64,000 nt of DNA from Pacificoceanicola sp049341065 (GTDB lineage Bacteria; Pseudomonadota; Alphaproteobacteria; Rhodobacterales; Rhodobacteraceae). A program made the translations under genes and the position numbers. Where the stretch lies: assembly GCF_049341065.1 (NCBI RefSeq), contig NZ_JBMPIX010000018.1, forward strand, positions 22,370 through 86,369, written 5' to 3'. The notes under the pieces are model-generated. The model saw only the letters and a program-made list of their open reading frames with translations. It did not search any database and was not told the DNA's origin. The first letter of the stretch is position 1, and each line of letters starts with the position of its first letter. This document shows positions 53,435 through 61,775 of the stretch, in pieces.

Positions 53435-54224
53435 GGCATTCGCCCCCGCCAAGATCAACCTGACCCTGCATGTGACCGGCCAGCGCGCTGACGGCTATCA
53501 TCTGCTGGATTCGCTGGTCGTGTTTGCAGACTTGGGGGATCGTTTGACATTGACGCCGGGGCCCAAGATGTCGATGGGGATCACTGGCCCCTTCGCTGAC
53601 GGTGTCCCGTGTGACGCCCGCAATCTGGCATGGCGTGCTGCCGAGCTGGCGGATTGGACCGGACATATAGCTTTGGACAAGCAGCTGCCACATGGCGCCG
53701 GGATAGGCGGCGGATCATCGGACGCGGGCGCGGTGCTGCGGGCTTTGGGCAGCAATGCAGATGCCCTGCAGCTTGGCGCTGATGTTCCGGTTTGCCGCTT
53801 GGCAAGAGCCTCTCGCATGTCTGGTATCGGCGAGGAATTGGCGCCTATAGAATTCGGCGAGGAGATCGGCGCGATTCTGGTCAATCCGGGTGTGCATGTT
53901 CCGACCCCCGCAATGTTCAAAGCCTTGGAGAGCAAACAAAATCCGGCCATGCCTGACATTCCGACTCAGGGTGGACTTGGGAAGTTAATGCACTGGCTCG
54001 ATCAACAGCGGAACGATCTGCAAGTCCCGGCGATCTCCGCGCAGCCGGTGATGGGGCAAGTGCTTTCAGCTTTGGACGCCACCAACCCATATCTTTCGCG
54101 GATGTCCGGCTCTGGAGCGACTTGCTTTGCCCTTTACGAGTCACCGGAAAGCGCAAAATTTCACGCGGCACAGCTGCAGGACCTGCACCCGGCTTGGTGG
54201 GTGCGCGCGACGCTTCTTAGGTGA
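53418..54224 (+). CDS. ispE: 4-diphosphocytidyl-2-C-methyl-D-erythritol kinase
   Basis: IspE phosphorylates CDP-methylerythritol in the MEP route to isoprenoids. The 268-residue GHMP kinase has FAPAKINLTLHV at the N-terminus, the phosphate loop PHGAGIGGGSSDAGAVLR near residue 90, LGADVPV, and SRMSGSGATCFALYE near the end. It is slightly short for the family. The ATG at 53418 starts within the last 17 bases of the TPR gene. It ends eight bases inside the convergent polyprenyl synthase gene; both are isoprenoid genes. Confidence 0.93.
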   Translation: MKTPIEAFAPAKINLTLHVTGQRADGYHLLDSLVVFADLGDRLTLTPGPKMSMGITGPFADGVPCDARNLAWRAAELADWTGHIALDKQLPHGAGIGGGSSDAGAVLRALGSNADALQLGADVPVCRLARASRMSGIGEELAPIEFGEEIGAILVNPGVHVPTPAMFKALESKQNPAMPDIPTQGGLGKLMHWLDQQRNDLQVPAISAQPVMGQVLSALDATNPYLSRMSGSGATCFALYESPESAKFHAAQLQDLHPAWWVRATLLR

Positions 54225-55215
54225 CCCGCGCCACCACGTAATCGTTCAGATCAATCAACAGATCGCGCATCTCGCTTTGCGGCAGGATTTCCATGGCGGT
54301 CTTGGCCTTTGCGGTCCATGACAGTGCCTCTTGCCGGGTGGCCTCCAACGCGCCGTGGGTGTTTAGCAGCTCCAGAGCGCGCTCAAGATCACCGTCGCGC
54401 TGGTCGCCCTTTTCGATCACGCGCTTCCAAAAGGCGCGCTCTTCATCGTTTGCAGCGGCATAGGCCTTGATCAACGGCAGGGTCAGCTTGCGTTCGCGGA
54501 AATCGTCGCCAATGTTTTTTCCCGTCGCATCGCCGCCCCAGTAATCCAGCAGATCGTCGACAATCTGGAACGCGATCCCCAACGCGTCACCGTAATCGAA
54601 AAGCGCCTGAATTTCCTCTTCGGGGCGATCCGCGATGACGCCGCCAACCTCGGTCGCGGCAGAGAACAACGCTGCCGTCTTGCCGCGGACGACTTGCAGA
54701 TAGGTCTTTTCACTTGTTTTCAGATCCTGTGCGGCGGTCAGCTGCAGAACTTCGCCCTCGGCAATCGTGGCGGCGGCGTTGGACAGGATGCGCAACACCC
54801 GCAGGTTGCCGGTATCGGTCATCAATTGAAAGGACCGGGCGAACAGGTAATCGCCAACCAACACGCTGGATTTGTTGTCCCAGAGCAGATTCGCCGTTGG
54901 CCGTCCACGGCGCTTTGCGCTTTCGTCAACCACATCATCATGAAGCAGCGTCGCGGTGTGGATAAACTCGACCGTCGCTGCCAGATGCACATGGTAGGGG
55001 CCGGTGTAGCCGCACATCTTGGCGGTGGCCAAGGTCAGCATCGGGCGCAACCGCTTGCCGCCTGCTTCGACCAGATGTGCGGTGACTTCGGGGATGCGCG
55101 GCGCGTGCTCAGAGGTCATCCGCTCGCGGATCAGGGCGTTCACATCGGCCATTTCGTTGGCCAGTAGTTCAGCCAAGCGTTCGTGCGGCTTGGTCACGGA
55201 GTTCATCACGTTCAT
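54217..55215 (-). CDS. polyprenyl diphosphate synthase
   Basis: A 332-residue trans-prenyl transferase that builds the long isoprenoid chain, most likely for the side chain of ubiquinone. Both aspartate-rich motifs are present: LLHDDVVDES (first, DDxxD) and FQIVDDLLDYWGGD (second), with GGKRLRPMLTLATAK and KTAALFSAATEVG. The chain length cannot be read reliably, so I give no symbol. The ATG at 55213-55215 has GGGAG four bases upstream. Its 3' end overlaps that of ispE by eight bases. Confidence 0.92.
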   Translation of the reverse strand: MNVMNSVTKPHERLAELLANEMADVNALIRERMTSEHAPRIPEVTAHLVEAGGKRLRPMLTLATAKMCGYTGPYHVHLAATVEFIHTATLLHDDVVDESAKRRGRPTANLLWDNKSSVLVGDYLFARSFQLMTDTGNLRVLRILSNAAATIAEGEVLQLTAAQDLKTSEKTYLQVVRGKTAALFSAATEVGGVIADRPEEEIQALFDYGDALGIAFQIVDDLLDYWGGDATGKNIGDDFRERKLTLPLIKAYAAANDEERAFWKRVIEKGDQRDGDLERALELLNTHGALEATRQEALSWTAKAKTAMEILPQSEMRDLLIDLNDYVVARVT

Positions 55216-55269
55216 CACACTCCCGTGCAAGGCTCGACATTTGCCAAGCCTTGTCCTTAAATCCCCAAT

Positions 55270-55485
55270 ATGGAAGAGCTTTTGCGCACCAATGACATAA
55301 CACTCATCCCGCTCGCCCGAACCCTTCTGGACGAAGCGGGTATAGACAGCTTTGAATTGGACGTAAACATGAGCGTTCTCGAAGGCTCAATCGGCATTTT
55401 GCCACGGCGCCTGATGGTGCGCTCGGCTGAGCTGGAACAGGCGCGGCGCGTGCTTCGTGACTTTGGGGTGAAATTTGAGGGTTGA
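55270..55485 (+). CDS. DUF2007 domain protein
   Basis: A 71-residue protein of the DUF2007 family, proposed in databases to be a signal-transducing protein related to PII but without tests. The pattern is MEELLRTNDITLIPLARTLL, then AGIDSFELDVNMSVLEG and LMVRSAELEQARRVL. No signal peptide or membrane segment. Its last codons overlap the TTG start of the methyltransferase gene. It is divergent from the polyprenyl synthase gene, with 54 bases between starts. Confidence 0.8.
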   Translation: MEELLRTNDITLIPLARTLLDEAGIDSFELDVNMSVLEGSIGILPRRLMVRSAELEQARRVLRDFGVKFEG

Positions 55486-56245
55486 GCCCTTTGATCCGGG
55501 TGCACTTGTGCGCGACGATTTCCTAGGTGGGCAGGTTCGGCTGTGGCAGCCGCGTGATGGCTATCGCGCCGGGGTTGATCCGGTTCTGCTTGCGGCCTCT
55601 GTCCCTGCCAAACCGGGGCAGTCGGTGCTGGAACTGGGGTGCGGGGCAGGGCCAGCGCTGTGCTGTTTGGGCGCGCGGGTGGCGGGGCTGACGCTGGCCG
55701 GGATCGAGCTGCAGCCTGGCTATGCCGATCTGGCGCGGCGCAACCTGCGAGAAAACGCTCGGGAGGCCGTGATCTGGGAGGGCGATCTGAGCGACCCGCC
55801 TGTCGAGATGCGCCAGCGCAGTTTTGACCATGTGATGGCGAATCCCCCCTATTTTGACGCGGCTCGGAGACGGGGCGCTGACGACAGCGGGCGCGAGATT
55901 GCTCTGGCCGGGCCGACGCCGATGGAGAATTGGGTGCAAACTGCCACGCGCAGATTGGCCCCGCGGGGAACCGCGACATTTATCCAGAGAACCGAGCGCC
56001 TGCCCGAGATGCTGGCGGCGATGCATCGTCACCTCGGCTCATTGGAGTTGTTGCCCCTATTGCCGCGCGAAGGTCGCGCGCCGCGCCTCGTTCTGTTGCG
56101 TGGTCGCAAGGAGGGAAGAGCGGATTTTCGCTTTTATCCCGGCCTTATTCTGCACCGCGGCAAGGCCCATGAAGGCGATTGGGAGCAATATACAGAGAAG
56201 CTGACAGAAATTCTTAGGCATGGTCGAGAATTAAGCTTCTCTTAA
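55475..56245 (+). CDS. tRNA1(Val) adenine-N6 methyltransferase family protein (TrmN6-like)
   Basis: A 256-residue class I methyltransferase with LELGCGAGPALCCLGARV (SAM loop) and MANPPYFD, the NPPY motif of N6-adenine methyltransferases. The overall layout is that of TrmN6/YfiC, which methylates A37 of tRNA1(Val). The DDFLGGQVRLWQP opening is typical. The upstream open frame begins with TTG at 55475, overlapping the DUF2007 stop by eleven bases; an in-frame GTG at 55508 is a second possibility. The target may be a tRNA or a different RNA. Confidence 0.8.
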   Translation: MRVEPFDPGALVRDDFLGGQVRLWQPRDGYRAGVDPVLLAASVPAKPGQSVLELGCGAGPALCCLGARVAGLTLAGIELQPGYADLARRNLRENAREAVIWEGDLSDPPVEMRQRSFDHVMANPPYFDAARRRGADDSGREIALAGPTPMENWVQTATRRLAPRGTATFIQRTERLPEMLAAMHRHLGSLELLPLLPREGRAPRLVLLRGRKEGRADFRFYPGLILHRGKAHEGDWEQYTEKLTEILRHGRELSFS

Positions 56246-56362
56246 CCACTCTGCCGTTCACTCGGGCATTGTAACATTTCCGAGACAAAATGCTGCATCT
56301 GCGGCGTGACTTCTTAGATGAGTTGTGTTGCACTGAACCCCTGAGCAAAAAAGGAGTATGCC

Positions 56363-56539
56363 ATGAGCTTGAGTTCGCACCTGCAGGAACTGAAGAAGAA
56401 GCATCAATCTTTGTCGGAAGCCGTAAAGGAGGCGCAGGCCGCTCCCGGCGTTGATGACCTGCGAGTCGCCGAGCTGAAGAAGCAAAAGCTGCGTCTCAAG
56501 GAAGAAATCTCCAAGATCGAAATGCAGCCAGCACTTTAG
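56363..56539 (+). CDS. DUF465 (YdcH-like) small protein
   Basis: A 58-residue, highly charged helical protein. It begins SLSSHLQELKKKHQSLSEAV and contains VAELKKQKLRLKEEISK, the pattern of the DUF465/YdcH family of short coiled-coil proteins found across proteobacteria. AAGGAG lies upstream; an ATG at 56358 in another frame stops after two codons, so the start at 56363 is used. Function unknown. It is followed 37 bases later by a nine-base-pair hairpin. Confidence 0.85.
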   Translation: MSLSSHLQELKKKHQSLSEAVKEAQAAPGVDDLRVAELKKQKLRLKEEISKIEMQPAL

Positions 56540-56575
56540 ATTTTCTTTGTGGCCCTGATTGGGTCAAGACATAGA

Positions 56576-56600
56576 GGTCTGCCCGTGCGGCGGGCAGACC
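56576..56600. terminator. hairpin between convergent DUF465 and dioxygenase genes
   Basis: GGTCTGCCC (56576-56584) pairs with GGGCAGACC (56592-56600) with a seven-base loop. No T-run follows on either strand. It may act as a bidirectional stop or as mRNA 3' protection. Confidence 0.55.
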
Positions 56601-56664
56601 CACTGAGGAAACCGGAAACGCGTTTCTTAAATCCAATCCCTTGAAAAACCAGTGAATCGCGGGC

Positions 56665-57597
56665 CTAGTCTTTGATCGGCTCCAGCATCTGTTCCAACTT
56701 GGCACGAAGGTGTTCGTGTTGGCTGGGCAGCTTCAGCGCCTCACCCAGATGCGCTGTGTCTTCGTCGCGGTCAAAGCCAGGCTCGTTTGTGGCCACTTCG
56801 AACAGAACGCCGCCTGGAGTGCGGAAATAGATCGCCCAGAAATAGTCGCGGTCGATCACTGGCGTCACCTGATATCCGGTGTCCATGAGAGCTTTGCGCA
56901 CCTCTAGCTGCTTTTCGCGGTTATCCACGGAAAACGCGATGTGATGCACGCTGCCTGCGCCCTGATCGGCGTGGGGGGCGTCGGTTGTGGTCAGGTCGAT
57001 GACGTTGGCCTCGTTGCCGCCGGGCACGTGAAAACGGGTTGTGCTGCCTTGGCTGTCGTCCTTTTCGTAACCCATGAAGCGCAGAAGTTCTGCGCTGGCC
57101 TCGGCATCGCGTTGGGTCAGGCGCATATCGGCCGAGTGGAAGCCTCGAATCGCCACGTCCTCAGGAACGTCGTCGGTTGCCCACGGGGTGCGGTCGTCCT
57201 GGGCTTCGACCAAGGCAAATCCATCGCCGTCGGGGCCGCGAAACATCAGGCGGTTTTCTCCAAGTCGGGTGGTGCGTTCGAGGCCTGAAACTTTAAGTTC
57301 CGCGAGCCGCTTTTCCCAGAAAGGCAGGGCACCGTTGGGGACGGTGAAGGCTGTCGTGGCAACCTCGCCGGTGCCAGCGCGACCGCGACGGGCGTTCGGA
57401 AAGGGGAAATAGGTCATGACGGTGCCGGGCGTGCCCTGTTCGTCACCGTAGTACAGGTGGTAGACATCGGGTGCATCAAAGTTGACGGTCTTTTTGACAC
57501 GGCGCAGGCCAAGGGCCTTGGTGAAGAAAGCGTTATTTTCCTGCGCGCCACTGGCAAGCGAGGTGACATGGTGCAGGCCGTTTATCTGGTTCAGCAT
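56665..57597 (-). CDS. ring-cleaving dioxygenase, VOC family
   Basis: A 310-residue protein of two vicinal-oxygen-chelate modules, like the MhqO/LinE group of hydroquinone-type ring-cleaving dioxygenases. Metal ligands seem to be His in GLHHVTSLA, His in SVHHIAFSVD and Glu in GVLFEVATNEPGFD. The start MLNQINGLHHVTSLASG is typical. No other aromatic-degradation gene is next to it, so it may be a quinone-detoxification enzyme instead. It is preceded by a region with a copy of the dispersed repeat. Confidence 0.88.
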   Translation of the reverse strand: MLNQINGLHHVTSLASGAQENNAFFTKALGLRRVKKTVNFDAPDVYHLYYGDEQGTPGTVMTYFPFPNARRGRAGTGEVATTAFTVPNGALPFWEKRLAELKVSGLERTTRLGENRLMFRGPDGDGFALVEAQDDRTPWATDDVPEDVAIRGFHSADMRLTQRDAEASAELLRFMGYEKDDSQGSTTRFHVPGGNEANVIDLTTTDAPHADQGAGSVHHIAFSVDNREKQLEVRKALMDTGYQVTPVIDRDYFWAIYFRTPGGVLFEVATNEPGFDRDEDTAHLGEALKLPSQHEHLRAKLEQMLEPIKD

Positions 57598-57734
57598 TGG
57601 GAGCCTCCTGAATTGCTTTGCACTTCAATATAGCGCGCATATTCGCGTGATAATGCCGATGATCGCGCGGGTTTGGTGCGAAGGCGCACAGAAAAGGCGT
57701 CCCCAAGGTGGGAACGCCTGAGTATTGGGTCCGT

Positions 57735-57778
57735 CTGTGCGGCGCTCGCGCTGCGCACGTCGCCCCGCCCGCCGTCCC
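57735..57778. repeat. dispersed intergenic repeat, copy 2
   Basis: CTGTGCGGCGCTCGC (57735-57749) and TCGCCCCGCCCGCCGTCCC (57760-57778), separated by ten bases, match copy 1 at 13209-13254 except for one base and the spacer. It lies between the dioxygenase start and the phbB stop, just before a GGGCGGC/GCCGCCC-type palindromic stretch. Confidence 0.7.
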
Positions 57779-57797
57779 ATGGGGCGGCAGTCTGTGA

Positions 57798-58520
57798 TTA
57801 CACGAAGAACTGAGCGCCGTTGGCCGAGATGGTCGAGCCGTTGATGAAGCCCGCGTCGTCAGAGGCAAGGAAGGCCACGCAGCGCGCGATTTCTTCGGGT
57901 TCGCCGAGACGGCCCGCCGGGATGCCTGCCACGATTGAATCGCGGACTTTTTCAGGGATCGCCATGACCATTTCGGTTGCAATGTATCCCGGGCAGACCG
58001 CGTTCGCGGTGATCCCTGCGCGGGCGCCTTCTTGAGCCAGCGACTTGATGATACCCAGATCGCCCGCCTTGGTCGCAGCATAGTTTACCTGGGCGAACTG
58101 GCCTTTCTGGCCATTGATCGAAGAAATCACGATGACACGGCCAAATTTGCGTTCGCGCATGCCGGGCCAAACCGGGTGCACGGTGTTGAAAACGCCAGTC
58201 AGGTTGGTGTCGATCACTTCTTTCCACTGCTCGGGTGTCATCTTGTGGAAGGGCGCGTCGCGGGTGATGCCAGCGTTGGCGACAACCACGTCAATGGGGC
58301 CGAGGTCAGCTTCGACCTGCGCGATACCAGCTTTGGAGGAGTCGTAATCCGCGACGTTCCACTTGTAGGTTTTGATGCCGGTCGCCTCTGTGAACTTGGC
58401 TGCGGCTTCGTCATTGCCCGCATAGGTCGCGGCGACTTCATAGCCGTCTGCCTTCAGGCGTTTCGAAATGGCTTCGCCGATACCGCGGCTGCCGCCGGTG
58501 ACAAGTGCAACTCGTGCCAT
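57798..58520 (-). CDS. phbB: acetoacetyl-CoA reductase
   Basis: A 240-residue short-chain dehydrogenase that reduces acetoacetyl-CoA to (R)-3-hydroxybutyryl-CoA with NADPH for polyhydroxybutyrate synthesis. The nucleotide loop TGGSRGIGEAIS, NAGITRD, the catalytic serine in VISSINGQKGQ and the YAATKAG motif are present, and the C-terminal ISANGAQFFV is typical of PhbB. It lies 152 bases after the phbA stop, separated by a terminator and an inverted repeat, so it is probably under its own control. GGAGG precedes the ATG. Confidence 0.95.
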   Translation of the reverse strand: MARVALVTGGSRGIGEAISKRLKADGYEVAATYAGNDEAAAKFTEATGIKTYKWNVADYDSSKAGIAQVEADLGPIDVVVANAGITRDAPFHKMTPEQWKEVIDTNLTGVFNTVHPVWPGMRERKFGRVIVISSINGQKGQFAQVNYAATKAGDLGIIKSLAQEGARAGITANAVCPGYIATEMVMAIPEKVRDSIVAGIPAGRLGEPEEIARCVAFLASDDAGFINGSTISANGAQFFV

Positions 58521-58564
58521 GGGATGTCCTCCAGTTTAATAAATCTTTAGTAAGGTTGTTATCC

Positions 58565-58610
58565 TGTGGGGAGTTTGTGCGCAAGATTATTGCGCAAACG
58601 TCCTCCCACA
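58565..58610. promoter_or_regulatory. long imperfect inverted repeat upstream of phbB
   Basis: The core TGCGCAA (58578-58584) and TTGCGCA (58590-58596) is a perfect seven-base inverted repeat with a five-base spacer. The flanks TGTGGGGAGTTTG and AACGTCCTCCCACA extend the symmetry with small gaps, for an overall span of 46 bases. It could be the operator of a regulator or an RNA hairpin in the phbB leader. It is 45 bases before the phbB start and 13 bases after the phbA terminator. Confidence 0.55.
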
Positions 58611-58622
58611 ATTTCACCGTTC

Positions 58623-58649
58623 AAAAAAAGGGGCGCTGGTTGGCGCCCC
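58623..58649 (-). terminator. intrinsic terminator after phbA
   Basis: On the minus strand the stem GGGGCGC (complement of 58643-58649) pairs with GCGCCCC (complement of 58630-58636), followed by seven T (complement of 58623-58629). It is 24 bases after the phbA stop and upstream of phbB, so it separates the two genes. Confidence 0.85.
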
Positions 58650-58672
58650 TTATGTATCGGATATCAAGCCGG

Positions 58673-59848
58673 TTACGGACGCTCCACACAGAGCGCAACG
58701 CCCATGCCGCCGCCAATACAAAGCGTGGCGAGACCTTTTTTGGCGTCGCGGCGCTGCATTTCGAACAGAAGGGTGTTCAGGATACGCGCGCCCGAGGCGC
58801 CGATCGGGTGGCCGATGGCAATGGCGCCGCCGTTCACGTTGACGATCTCCGGATCCCAGCCCATTTCCTTGTTCACGGCGCAGGCCTGCGCCGCAAAGGC
58901 TTCGTTGGCTTCCACGAGGTCCAGATCTTCGGGCTTCCAGCCAGCTTTTTCCAGCGCCTTGCGCGATGCATAGATCGGACCGACACCCATGATCGACGGA
59001 TCAAGGCCGGCGGTTGCGTACGACGCGATGCGGGCCATCGGAGTGATGCCACGCTTTTCCGCGTTGTCAGCCGACATCAGCAAGACACCAGCCGCGCCGT
59101 CATTCAGGCCCGAAGCATTGGCCGCAGTAACAGAGCCGTCCTTGGTGAAGGCCGGGCGCAGTTTCTGCATGGCTTCCATGGTGGCACCGTGGCGGATGTA
59201 CTCATCCTTGTCGACCACGATGTCGCCCTTGCGGGTCTTGACAGTGAAGGGGATGACTTCGTCGTCGAACCTGCCGGCCTTTTGGGCGGCTTCGGCCTTG
59301 TTCTGCGAGGCAACAGCAAATTCGTCCTGCATGTCGCGGGTGATCTGCCATTGGTTGGCCACGTTCTCGGCGGTCTGGCCCATGTGATAGCCGTTGAAAG
59401 CATCCCAAAGACCGTCGCGGATCATGGTATCGATATATTTCATATCGCCCATCTTGTGGCCGGCGCGCAGATTGGCAGCGTGGGGCGAGAGCGTCATATT
59501 TTCCTGACCACCGGCGCAGATGATGTCCGCATCGCCAAGTTGAATGTGCTGAGCACCAAGGGCGACAGCGCGCAGGCCCGAGCCACAAACCTGGTTGAGG
59601 CCCCATGCGGCAGCTTCAATCGGCAGACCGGCGTTGATATGCGCCTGACGGGCCGGGTTCTGACCCTGTGCGGCTGTCAGCACCTGGCCGAGAATGGTTT
59701 CCGAAACCTCGGATTTATCGATACCGGCGCGGGCAACCAGTGCTTCGAGCACGGAAGCGCCAAGATCATGTGCGGGGGTATTGGCAAACGAGCCACCGAA
59801 ACTGCCGACGGCAGTACGTGCGGCGCTTGCGATTACGACATTGGTCAT
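58673..59848 (-). CDS. phbA: acetyl-CoA C-acetyltransferase
   Basis: A 391-residue thiolase that condenses two acetyl-CoA to acetoacetyl-CoA for polyhydroxybutyrate. The active-site cysteine lies in NQVCGSGLRAV, with the later NVNGGAIAIGHPIGASGARI block and the C-terminal LCIGGGMGVALCVERP with the second cysteine. The ATG at 59846-59848 has GGAGG upstream, and the start MTNVVIASAARTAVGSFGG is classic; the frame extends 23 codons further without support. It is followed by a good terminator before phbB. Confidence 0.96.
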   Translation of the reverse strand: MTNVVIASAARTAVGSFGGSFANTPAHDLGASVLEALVARAGIDKSEVSETILGQVLTAAQGQNPARQAHINAGLPIEAAAWGLNQVCGSGLRAVALGAQHIQLGDADIICAGGQENMTLSPHAANLRAGHKMGDMKYIDTMIRDGLWDAFNGYHMGQTAENVANQWQITRDMQDEFAVASQNKAEAAQKAGRFDDEVIPFTVKTRKGDIVVDKDEYIRHGATMEAMQKLRPAFTKDGSVTAANASGLNDGAAGVLLMSADNAEKRGITPMARIASYATAGLDPSIMGVGPIYASRKALEKAGWKPEDLDLVEANEAFAAQACAVNKEMGWDPEIVNVNGGAIAIGHPIGASGARILNTLLFEMQRRDAKKGLATLCIGGGMGVALCVERP

Positions 59849-59992
59849 GTGATTTCCTCCAGCCAAGCGAGTATGCGAAGGCATACAGTGATTCCGCGCG
59901 GGACGGAACCTCAGCATTTTTCGCGTTATGGGCGAGGGGCTATCCTATTCTGCGACGCAGCGTAAGCGGACGTTCTGTCTCAGGCCGCGCTG

Positions 59993-60844
59993 TCAGGCGT
60001 GTCGGCGCCTGCTGTCTTCCCGCCAGGCCGGGCGCACGGTGGGCGCGGCAAAGTAGTAACCTTGCAGGCAATCGATGCCGATCTGTTTCAGGCAGTCTGC
60101 ATCGGCGACGTTTTCCACGCGTTCCGCCACGGTGAACATATCGAATTGTTCGGCAATGGATTGCATGGCTGCGACCAGAACCTGATTGTCTGGGTCGCGG
60201 GCAATGCCAGTGGTGAACTGGCCGTCGATCTTCAGAATATCAAAACTGAATTCCTTGAAGTGCCGCAAAGCAGTAAATCCGGCGCCAAAATCGTCCATCG
60301 CAAAGGAAATCCCCTGGTTTTGCAGATCACGCATGAAGGTAATCACCAGTTCTGGCACCGTCATGGCCGATGTCTCGGTGATCTCGAGAATCAGGCGTTC
60401 GGCCACAGTGGGATCCCCTGACAAACCGCGGCTGAGCGTTCGGGTCCACTTTTTATAGCCGATCGAGCGGGCAGACATGTTGATAGACAGGCGCAGGTTC
60501 GGCACGCGCGACAATTCGGCCAGACCTTTTTCCAAAGCGATGCAATCCAGCAGGCGCCCGTATTCTGTATCCTCAACAGTTGTGATGAAGTCATTGGCAG
60601 GTATCACCCGGCCGGTTTCATCAAGAACCCGGATCAACCCTTCGTAAAAGGCGACTCGCTCTTGATCCCGGGCCTGCACAACCGGTTGATAGGCCAGCAT
60701 GGTTTGCCGATGTTCGATGGCACGGCGGACCATGTCCATCGTGTTGGCATCCCTTGTGGACAAGGCGTGATCAAGGGCATTCCGAGGCCCCTCGACAATC
60801 TTTGCGAACTGCTTGTTTTCCCGAGCCACTTTCGTCTCCGTCAA
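59993..60844 (-). CDS. EAL domain cyclic di-GMP phosphodiesterase
   Basis: A 283-residue protein: an N-terminal ~38 residues without a known domain, then one EAL domain that hydrolyses cyclic di-GMP. The EAL motif reads EGL (68-70). Catalytic and metal residues are present: Asn122 (INMS), Glu154 (LEITET), Asp184-Asp185 (DDFGAG), Lys205 (LKID), Glu241 and Glu244 (VAERVEN) and Gln261 (LQGYYF). Changes from consensus (EGL for EAL, DDFGAG for DDFGTG, ERVE for EGVE) are mild. No membrane or sensor domain is present, so it is a soluble enzyme, possibly regulated by its N-terminus or by a partner. Confidence 0.88.
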   Translation of the reverse strand: MTETKVARENKQFAKIVEGPRNALDHALSTRDANTMDMVRRAIEHRQTMLAYQPVVQARDQERVAFYEGLIRVLDETGRVIPANDFITTVEDTEYGRLLDCIALEKGLAELSRVPNLRLSINMSARSIGYKKWTRTLSRGLSGDPTVAERLILEITETSAMTVPELVITFMRDLQNQGISFAMDDFGAGFTALRHFKEFSFDILKIDGQFTTGIARDPDNQVLVAAMQSIAEQFDMFTVAERVENVADADCLKQIGIDCLQGYYFAAPTVRPAWREDSRRRHA

Positions 60845-60930
60845 AGCTGCTTTGTCCGTTTTGCGCCTCAGGCCTTAAACAGTTCTTAACGTGCGAATTT
60901 GACACAAGTGGTCGTTAGTTCCACGGCCGC

Positions 60931-60958
60931 TTGACTCCGCAATCGCAGCCCGTATAAG
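60931..60958 (+). promoter_or_regulatory. promoter of rpsD
   Basis: TTGACT (60931-60936), 16 bases, TATAAG (60953-60958). Both elements are one base from consensus, the best housekeeping promoter in the window. The start of rpsD lies about 110 bases downstream, so the transcript has a leader of about 100 bases. Confidence 0.75.
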
Positions 60959-61065
60959 CGCGGCTTCATTGGTGTTGGTGGCCCTCGTAAGAGGATGCCT
61001 GTCGACCTGGCCAAATCCAGGGAGAGGACAACGCCCTTCGAAACCATAAACGAAGGAGATCAGCC

Positions 61066-61686
61066 GTGACCAAACGCACGTCTGCCAAGTACAAAATTGA
61101 CCGCCGGATGGGTGAAAACATCTGGGGTCGTCCGAAATCCCCCGTCAACCGTCGTGAATACGGCCCCGGCCAGCACGGTCAGCGCCGCAAGGGCAAGATG
61201 TCCGACTTCGGCCTGCAGCTGCGCGCAAAGCAGAAGCTGAAGGGCTACTACGGCGATCTGACCGAAAAGCAGTTCAAGAAAATCTACACCGAGGCCGCTC
61301 GTGTGAAGGGTGACACCGGCGAGAACCTGATTGGCCTGCTCGAGCGCCGTCTTGACGCCGTTGTTTATCGCGCCAAGTTCGTGCCGACCGTTTTCGCAGC
61401 ACGTCAGTTCGTGAACCACGGCCATGTCCTGGTGAACGGCAAGCGCGTCAACATCCCCTCCTACCGTGTAAAAGAGGGCGACGTCGTCGAAGTCCGTGAG
61501 AAGTCGCGCCAGATGGCTGCTCTGCTGGAAGCGACCCAACTGCCCGAGCGTGACGTTCCGGATTACATCGAAGCGGATCACTCCAAAATGACCGCGACCT
61601 TCGTCCGCGCCCCCGGTCTGGCCGATGTGCCTTACCCGGTGATGATGGAACCGAACCTCGTGATCGAATACTACGCTCAGAACTAA
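61066..61686 (+). CDS. rpsD: 30S ribosomal protein S4
   Basis: S4 binds the 5' domain of 16S rRNA, starts small-subunit assembly and helps proofreading. The 206-residue product begins MTKRTSAKYKIDRRMGENIW and has the conserved SPVNRREYGPGQHGQRRK block; the S4 RNA-binding domain is at about 94-155 (RRLDAVVYRAKFV, ARQFVNHGHVLVNGK). The start is GTG with AAGGAG upstream. It stands alone, not in an alpha operon, with its own strong promoter and terminator. The ~100-base leader could carry an S4-binding site, but I cannot show one. Confidence 0.98.
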   Translation: MTKRTSAKYKIDRRMGENIWGRPKSPVNRREYGPGQHGQRRKGKMSDFGLQLRAKQKLKGYYGDLTEKQFKKIYTEAARVKGDTGENLIGLLERRLDAVVYRAKFVPTVFAARQFVNHGHVLVNGKRVNIPSYRVKEGDVVEVREKSRQMAALLEATQLPERDVPDYIEADHSKMTATFVRAPGLADVPYPVMMEPNLVIEYYAQN

Positions 61687-61709
61687 GTTCTGCGCTTCCT
61701 TGGTTTGCG

Positions 61710-61736
61710 AAGGCCGTCCCTTGTGGGCGGCCTTTT
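61710..61736 (+). terminator. intrinsic terminator of rpsD
   Basis: AAGGCCG (61710-61716) pairs with CGGCCTT (61728-61734), an inner CCC/GGG pair strengthens the stem, and TTTT follows. It is 24 bases after the stop. Confidence 0.85.
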
Positions 61737-61775
61737 GCTTTGCGACGCGATGATTGGGCGTATCGGCAACGCAAA

